DNA from: Loripinus fragilis | Taxonomy: Eukaryota > Mollusca > Bivalvia > Lucinida > Lucinidae | Length of the DNA: 64,000 nt | Assembly (NCBI GenBank): GCA_964019695.1 | Contig: OZ026517.1 | Location: 79,215,252-79,279,251 of the forward strand | Direction of reading: 5' to 3' | Shown here: one piece after another, positions 58,126 to 64,000 of the stretch | How the letters are laid out: every line of letters begins with the position of its first letter | Numbering within the stretch: the first letter of the stretch is position 1 | Program-made: the position numbers and the translations under genes | Notes under the pieces: generated by a model | The model's database searches: none | What the model saw: only the letters and a program-made list of their open reading frames with translations | Told to the model about the DNA's origin: nothing

Positions 58126-58269
58126 TTGGGCCCAAACAGAACAAAAGTATCTCCCAGATCAATTCTTGTATCTGTCCAGTGTTCAAATATAACCTTTGTA
58201 GCCACCTGTGTCTGCTCTTTTCTCAGTCCACGACCTTTAGCTTTTTTGCAGCTGCTACTAACAATCGGA
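58126..58269 (-). CDS. Internal coding exon, unidentified gene
   Basis: Minus strand: acceptor GTGTCGGTCCTCAG, 144-bp open exon, then a perfect GTAAGT donor. Both ends are phase 2. The peptide is basic at first (PIVSSSCKKAKGRGLRKEQT), then QVATKVIFEHWTDTRIDLGD and TFVLFGP. Good splice signals and composition make it a likely real exon. It lies downstream of the stop of the 60707-62677 gene, so it belongs to another transcript unless there is alternative splicing. Partner exons were not found: DNA to the left is repeat-rich. I cannot name the family. Confidence 0.6.
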
Positions 58270-59109
58270 CTGAGGACCGACACATATGAACAAATGGGTC
58301 AAAATTGGCCTTTCAGTCATTTGTGGCCAGCATAAAACAAGCTCAACCTACACATCTGTTATGTTTGATTAGGCTGAACTGTTCGCTTGTTAATCTAGGA
58401 AGCCTTGAATATATACACACAGAACAAATCTCTTGATGTGCACATGCACAGTCTTATCAGGATCAACTCTACCCTGAACGGTTCCTGAGAACAAAAAAGT
58501 TTTAAATTGACAGCTTTGACTCCTTATTGAAACCCTCATAGCCTTTTATGTTTTCTTCAGTCCCTTTTAGACATGTAGCAAGACAACATTTTGCTACAAC
58601 ATTTACTAGAACAAGAGGATTTGACTTTATTTGATTAGGTTTAACGTCAAACCAACACAAAAAGGTTATATGGCAACTCACAGGAAAAAACATTTCAGTT
58701 TCGCCTCTCATTTACATTGAGATAACAAAAATATCTGTAAAGCTGATGGATGCTCTCTGAATCGGGCCTTATTGAATGAAGATATACATTGAGGAGCAGA
58801 GATCCAGAAGATTCAATGTTTTGGTAACCGAGAAAACTCACAGTCCACTCAATACAAGGAAAATATAAAACGACTATAACTTAAAAAATACTTGCTGCTA
58901 GAGTTGTGATTCTTAAGCATTGCACTTTGTCTCATTACCGTCAATCTTCATGTAAGGTTTCTGGATGTGCAGACGGACAAAGTGGCGACTACATGCTCCC
59001 CCATTTTTTTTTCAGGAAGCATAACAATATGAGAAATGACACTAAAACCTTCCTATCTGCTGAATTACATGATGTTCCATTTGTTTGGGCCTTTAAGTTG
59101 TCTCTTACG

Positions 59110-59250
59110 GCATGCACAGGCCAAGCAGTGGTGACATTCTAGAGCCCAGCACCACATGGAGCACAAGAGGAACAAGTGGGCCAGATATTGCTCCTCTAAC
59201 TTCTTGTCCCATGTGGTGCTGGGGGTTAGAATGTCACCAGTTTGGCCATG
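59110..59250. repeat. Foldback
   Basis: GTGACATTCTAGAGCCCAGC and CACCACATGG at the left pair with CCATGTGGTGCTGGGGGTTA and GAATGTCAC at the right. The loop carries an AACAAGTGGGCCAGATATTG repeat head. Confidence 0.82.
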
Positions 59251-59616
59251 TGCATGTCCTTTATGAAACTAAAAGGTCTCACAATAATGGAATATCATAT
59301 ACCTTAATATTTCAGCAGGTTGGAAGGTTTTAGTTCCATTTCTAATATTTTTATCTTGATGTAAATGAGTGGTGATTGGTGAACTGAAACTTTCTCTCCT
59401 GTCAGTCCCCATATAACCTATGTGTTCAATGGGACTTTAAGCCCAATTCAATTCAATTCAATTCTTAACTAAACTCAATTAAATTTTGATAAAAAACACT
59501 TCAAGGGTCATTCATTAACAAAGGTCATCAAGTATAACTTAACAAGTTGATGGCTGCTTGGAACATGAAGCAGGTTTAACCTTACAACTCTATATCATAT
59601 TGTTAATATCTAATTT

Positions 59617-59793
59617 TACATGGAATAATGAACGATTATTGACTTTTGATGAGGTGGATATAAGGATTTATGAACTCCAGAAAAGTGATAGTCACCTTGG
59701 CCTGTCGGCCTCAGTGACTATCACCTTTCTGGGGTTCATAAATCCTTATATCCACCAAAATCAAAAGTCAACAATTGTTTTATTATATGACTT
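59617..59793. mobile_element. Foldback element, second family member
   Basis: TTGACTTTTGATGAGGTGGA and the complement, centre GGCCTGTCGGCC. Related to 37734-37905. The 142-codon frame spanning it is not a gene. Confidence 0.8.
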
Positions 59794-60098
59794 TCTGACA
59801 AAATTTCCATATGGACGGTCTGAATATGGTAATCACTGTTTGCCAACTATTGCAATGCTAGCTTTCAGAAGTAAAATCAAATGTTTGTGTCAAGCTCCTT
59901 TGCATTATTTAATGCTATTATTCTTCATAGAGCACCAAAAAAGTATTCAGGATAAAGCAAGGAACATTGACATCCAATTTCATTAAAATCGGACCAGTAA
60001 TTTCTGAGATGTTTGAAAATGTGAATGGACAACAGACAAATTGCTATCCCAATAGATAACTGAAGATTCAGCAGAGCTAACATTCAAGAAATATAAAA

Positions 60099-60473
60099 TG
60101 ATTCACCAGATGTGTTTCATTCGATTTTCCATATCATTTACCATGCCTATCTGCCTAAAATCGTGTCAGTAGCGTGTATGTCCATGTCACTCCTAATGCA
60201 AGCAACAATTTTCCTCCTCATTGAGTTTATGTAACATAAACATGGTGTCATTAGGGATGCCGTGCAATTCCTGTAATAGAGCCCATCTTGAATCGTTGAC
60301 ATTGTTTATCAACCACTAAATAAACAATGTCAGCAGGGCATCCCTGATAAATTCCATGAGGAGAATTGTTACCTGCATTAGGAATGATGGTGGACATACA
60401 CGATACTCAAGTTTTTAGGCAGATAGGCATTCTGAATGATACCAAAATAGAGTGAAACACATCTGGCAAATCA
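60099..60473. mobile_element. 375-bp palindromic element
   Basis: CCAGATGTGTTTCATTCGAT faces the complement of its right end. The arms (about 170 bp) include GCCTATCTGCCTAAAA, CATTAGG and CATTGTTTAT blocks. Confidence 0.85.
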
Positions 60474-60706
60474 CTTTACAATTTTCAGATTTTTTAAACT
60501 GACCCCTGTGCACTATGACTGCAAATTATAACTTGATTTTTGGAATTTGTCAACGTGATTATCGAAAACTCGCAGATATTGCTCCAAACATCAAATAACA
60601 CTAAAGTTGTTTTTTTTGCTAAGTGTACTAATGACCTTGGAATATGCAGTTTCCAGAGAGAAAATGACCGTGTGAATGGCAGTGTAAAGACTGAATCGAT
60701 TAGAAT

Positions 60707-60891
60707 CTACTGTCTTTTCATCAAGTGCTGAAGTTTAGATTTAATCTGCATTACTGTCCTTCCTTTTTGAATTGATCCATTTCTTATTAGAGCACTTATT
60801 TCGATGCCAGATGGATATGAATTCTTCCTCATGATATGACCAAATTGTTGTTTCAAAACAGCAACTTCTTCAGCAGTCCATTTCACATGAG
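60707..60891 (-). CDS. Terminal exon with Myb/SANT-like domain
   Basis: Acceptor GTTTCTTTTCAG (minus strand), phase 1, then 61 codons to TAG (60707-60709). The peptide starts AHVKWTAEEVAVLKQQFGHI and contains PSGIEISALI and RTVMQIKSKLQHL. The W-T-x-E-E start, the mid Pro-x-x-x-x-I and the final R-T-x-x-Q-I-K helix fit a Myb/SANT-like trihelical fold seen at the C-terminus of many uncharacterised invertebrate and fish proteins. A DNA- or protein-binding role is inferred. It is the last of three phase-matched exons. No clear poly(A) signal is seen close by. Confidence 0.72.
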
Positions 60892-61081
60892 CTGAAAAGA
60901 AACAAAGGAGAATTATGTTCAAAGTTACTAAAGGACTTTCAAAACAGGTTTGAAGTATTCCTTTGGTGGGTAAAACAATGCACTTCAATAATTAAAGCCA
61001 ACCTATGAAAAGTCATTCAAAAACATTACATATTGATTTTACAAATGATGCAACAAAACTTTAAACAAGAACTATACAAAC

Positions 61082-61153
61082 CTGTAGTATGATGGCTTGC
61101 ACTAGCTGTTCGTAGGCGCTTACAGGCAGTCTCATCTTCCGAACAGGAACTGT
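61082..61153 (-). CDS. Internal exon of the Myb/SANT-like gene
   Basis: A 72-bp exon: acceptor TTATACTTGCAG, donor GTTTGT, phase 1 at both ends. It encodes a Ser/Thr-rich linker, SSCSEDETACKRLRTASASH. Splicing to 60891 restores an Ala codon and to 62582 an Asp codon, without stops. A repeat head (61168 on) begins just upstream in the intron. Confidence 0.65.
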
Positions 61154-61517
61154 CTGCAAGTATAACAAGAACAGGCCCACATGGGCCCGATATCACTCTG
61201 CTGACTAAGATTGGTTCAAATTTTCTAAACAACATTGAGAGAAGCTGATGCAAGGTTGCTACAGGTGAGATATATATTGCGCAAGTTTGAGTAAAACTGC
61301 TCAAGAAATGTTGCTTCTACAGTGTTAACAAACTAAAAAACGGCATATATCACTGAATAAGGGGCCGTAACTCTGGTCATGCATGTGCAATCCAACCCAA
61401 AATCAAACATGAGCAAGACCTTATGGTCATACACATTTTGGCAAGTTTGGTTGAAATTGCTCCAGAAATGTACATTCTAGAGTGTTTACAAACTAATTGT
61501 TGACGACAGACAGACGT

Positions 61518-61666
61518 GCCTACAGATGGGCATTTGTTAGGCATTTGCTATAAAAACTAACACTAAAAATACCCAATAACAAAAAAATACTCAATAAGTC
61601 CTCTGTTTTATTGGGTATCTATTACGAAATGAAGGATATCATACCCAACAAATGCCCTTCGTAGGC
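61518..61666. mobile_element. 149-bp TIR MITE in an intron
   Basis: GCCTACAGATGGGCATTTGT faces the complement of ACAAATGCCCTTCGTAGGC. Confidence 0.8.
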
Positions 61667-62147
61667 CCGGACGGAAAACAGATGTAAGTAGGTCATAATA
61701 AAAATTTATTTATAGCAAAGTATATACCCCTATACATCAATCGATGAAGTATAGTAACTGTATGAGGTAGAACTGTATTTTTTTTAAAAATTGCCAAATT
61801 AAAATGCGTTGGTGTAAGGGCCAATGTTAAGGTCAAGGTCATTTCAGATATATTTATAGTACAAGGCCATCGTAAACGCATGTATTGTGCAGTATGTAGC
61901 ATGCTTCATCATCTGTCTTACTCATTTAAATTTACAACAAAATGAACAAGAATGGTGGTATAATTCACCATGTGCAGCATAATCAAGGGGCCATAACTCT
62001 TAGAAAAATAATCAAACCACAAAATGCGGAAGACATGCACATCTCCTCTTAGTAATAAAGCTTCACATAAAGTTTGGTGGAATTCCAAGAAGTATATGCA
62101 CATATGTAGCTAAGGTACTAAATTGCTTTAAGTTTAAATAAGAATGA

Positions 62148-62265
62148 CTTGGTTAGTAACAATCTGTATTAGGGCAGTAGGCGAGTATTAGAAAAACATC
62201 TAAAGCCGAGCTTCATTTTTTTCGGCTACAAGCCTACTGTCCCAATACAGATGGCTACCAACCAT
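62148..62265. mobile_element. Foldback MITE in an intron
   Basis: AATCTGTATTAGGGCAGTAG and the complement of CTACTGTCCCAATACAGAT, with GGTTAGTA/TACCAACC outer arms. Confidence 0.78.
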
Positions 62266-62581
62266 GTAAGTTTTTATGATGTCACAAACGTACCAATTTA
62301 ACTGTATTTTTCTGCAAATTTACGCCTTTGCCGATCGTTTTAGTGAAGCTGCTTAGCCCGACGTCATGCCAGCATGACGCTGACGTCAATTCCTGTTGTT
62401 TTGTTTTTAAGCGTCTTGATCGGCCATTTTTTAAATTTAACAGTCCTGATTGGTCAAATCTAATTACCTAATAAAGCTTGGAATTTATAAGGCTAGTAGA
62501 TCGGGTGATATTTAGTCAGTAGACCACATAGTGACATAATAAAAGTTGATATTAAGTAACAAACAGGAATACAATACAAAC

Positions 62582-62677
62582 CTTCCACACCTGTATGACT
62601 TTTTGGACCACCGTTATGGATACGCTTCAATCTGGAATAACTGATGCTTTTCTCATCATCCAAGGACTTGGCTCTTT
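62582..62677 (-). CDS. Internal exon of the Myb/SANT-like gene
   Basis: A 96-bp exon on the minus strand: acceptor CTGTTTTTGTTGACAG, donor GTTTGT, phase 1 at both ends. It encodes ERAKSLDDEKSISYSRLKRI followed by HNGGPKSHTGVE, a charged linker. It joins the exon at 61153. Earlier exons and the start codon are expected to the right, beyond the repeat array or outside the window. Confidence 0.62.
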
Positions 62678-62839
62678 CTGTCAACAAAAACAGAAAAGTC
62701 ACAATAACAGCATACATTTGGTTTTAGATTAAGGCTAACAGCAAAAAAACAGATTTAACTAGAAGGTTGTTTTTCATGAAAAAACATTATACATCTCCCC
62801 CTTTCCCCTTTGTCATTGTGAATAGAGCAAATAACTAAT

Positions 62840-63655
62840 TGTCATAATTGACCCTTGACCTCCATCTGTGACCTTGACCTTGGTCTGACACGGCTGGGAG
62901 TTGCATTTGTCTCCATATGACCATCACCCTTGTAAAGTGAATATCAAAATCCGATCAAGTTGAAAAATGACATAACAGTTGACCTCAATCTGTGACCTTG
63001 ACCTTGACCTGACACGGCTGGATGTTGCGCTCTGCACACCCTTGACTTTAGGCGAATACTCCTGTCAAGTTATTTCAAAATCCCATCATGCGTTCCAAAG
63101 TTACAGACCAGACACGATTTTTGACGTGTTGACCTCTAACCCGTAAGCGTGACCTTGACCTCAAATCACCGTAGTCTACTTTCATTGGGGCGTTGTGGGA
63201 ACCATTTCTACCAAGTTATTTCAAAATCTGTCCAAGTAATTTTTTTGTCATAATTGACCTCCGACCTCAATCTGTGACCTTGACCTTGACCCGACACGGC
63301 CGGGAGTTGCATTCTGCGCAACGTCTTCATATGGCAATCATTTCTGTCAAGTTATATCAAAATCGAATGAAGTTGAAAAATCACATAACCATTGACCTCA
63401 ATCTGTGACCTTGACCCGACACGGCTGGATGTTGCGCTCTGCACACCCTTGACTTTAGGCGAATACTCCTGTCAAGTTTTTTCAAAATCCCATCATGCGT
63501 TCCAAAGTTACAGACCGGACACGGTTTTTGACGCGTTGACCTCTAACCCGTAAGTGTGACCTTGACCTCAAATCACCATAGTCTACTTTCATCGGGGCGT
63601 TGTGGGAACCATTTCTACCAAGTTATTTCAAAATCCGTCCAAGCATCGCAAAATT
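62840..63655 (+). repeat. 407-bp tandem repeat rich in TGACCTTGA
   Basis: Two units; GACACGGCTGGATGTTGCGC starts at 63011 and 63418. Each contains several TGACCTTGA/TGACCTTGACC stretches and CAGACCRGACACG. No coding frame is credible. Common as an interspersed bivalve repeat type. Confidence 0.88.
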
Positions 63656-64000
63656 ACAGAGGAGACAAAAAAGTCACAGACAGACAGACACACACACAGA
63701 CAGACAACTGTGATAAAAACAATACATCTCCTCCCTTTCAGGGGAGATGTAATACCAGAATGGCAAGTGGGCCTGAGGTTGCTCTGCTGACTTTCCAAGT
63801 GCTCAAATATACACTGGTATTTAATTTACATAAAAGTTTCCACATTTCTGGCTCCTTTTGGGGCAGCTATTAATTCCACAATTTTTTTTCTTCTACTTTT
63901 AGCACCGTGACCGTGACCCTAGAACCCTGGAGACTAACTTGTCTCAGATTTCATTGTTATACAAGTACTGTTCAAGTTTCATCGACATCAGACAAACAAG
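63656..64000. other. Repeat continuation at the window edge
   Basis: A (CAGA)n/(CA)n microsatellite at 63676-63708, a small CTCCCTTTCAGGGGAG stem, then a GGCAAGTGGGCCTGAGGTTG repeat head. No gene. Confidence 0.5.

Noticed and set aside
59558..59986. 142-codon plus-strand frame as a gene
   Set aside because: It spans a foldback element and a diverged repeat; composition is not protein-like and no motif is present.

Overview
The window is AT-rich, intron-bearing, repeat-dense metazoan DNA. A marine bivalve mollusc fits best. The supporting signs are a Toll-like receptor of lophotrochozoan type, an atypical single-exon rhodopsin-type GPCR, tRNA-derived SINEs, a Tc1/mariner element, an L1/Tx1-like LINE, very many foldback MITEs, and interspersed arrays rich in TGACCTTGA of a kind common in bivalve genomes. 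The species cannot be fixed from sequence alone.

Layout. 0-2 kb: terminal exon of an unidentified + strand gene (899-1053) with a short tandem repeat upstream. 2-7.1 kb: DNA-transposon debris, with an 879-bp TIR element, two 374-bp TTAA MITEs, a decayed Tc1 fragment and a 935-bp Tc1-type non-autonomous element. 7.7-18.2 kb: a composite stretch with homologous repeat units in inverted orientation at its two ends. It carries a SINE, coding-like debris and an almost complete Tc1/mariner transposon (13190-14872). 19.5-22.1 kb: an intact TLR gene. 22-25.7 kb: SINE, foldback and microsatellites. 25.7-29.05 kb: a 3.4-kb element with long terminal inverted repeats and degenerate coding blocks, interrupted by a TTAA MITE. 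29-33.5 kb: gene-poor DNA with RFX-type palindromes, a 1438-bp TIR element, a GC-rich 301-bp TIR element and a long AT microsatellite. 33.8-34.7 kb: intact GPCR. 34.8-40.4 kb: MITEs and a ~0.7-kb tandem array split by a second copy of the 2.2-kb-locus element. 40.4-42.1 kb: decayed LINE on the - strand. 42-50 kb: SINEs, a 2.4-kb TIR element with a regularly repeated 14-bp motif (44981-47385), and a 352-bp tandem duplication. 50-60 kb: bivalve-type dispersed repeats and foldbacks, with one convincing - strand exon at 58126-58269. 60.7-62.7 kb: three consecutive phase-compatible - strand exons ending in a Myb/SANT-like domain. 62.8-63.7 kb: a 407-bp tandem repeat rich in TGACCTTGA.

Only three genes have complete reading frames here: TLR, GPCR and the Tc1 transposase (which probably lacks its last residues). 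The exon-level genes at both edges continue outside the window or cannot be fully linked. No operon-like cooperation applies. The TLR is a membrane innate-immune sensor and the GPCR an orphan neuropeptide-type receptor; nothing in the sequence links them functionally, but each has a foldback MITE directly upstream of its start codon. The clearest undescribed signal is structural: three large transposon-like segments share a ~350-380-bp internal periodicity and recurrent 14-bp quasi-palindromes.
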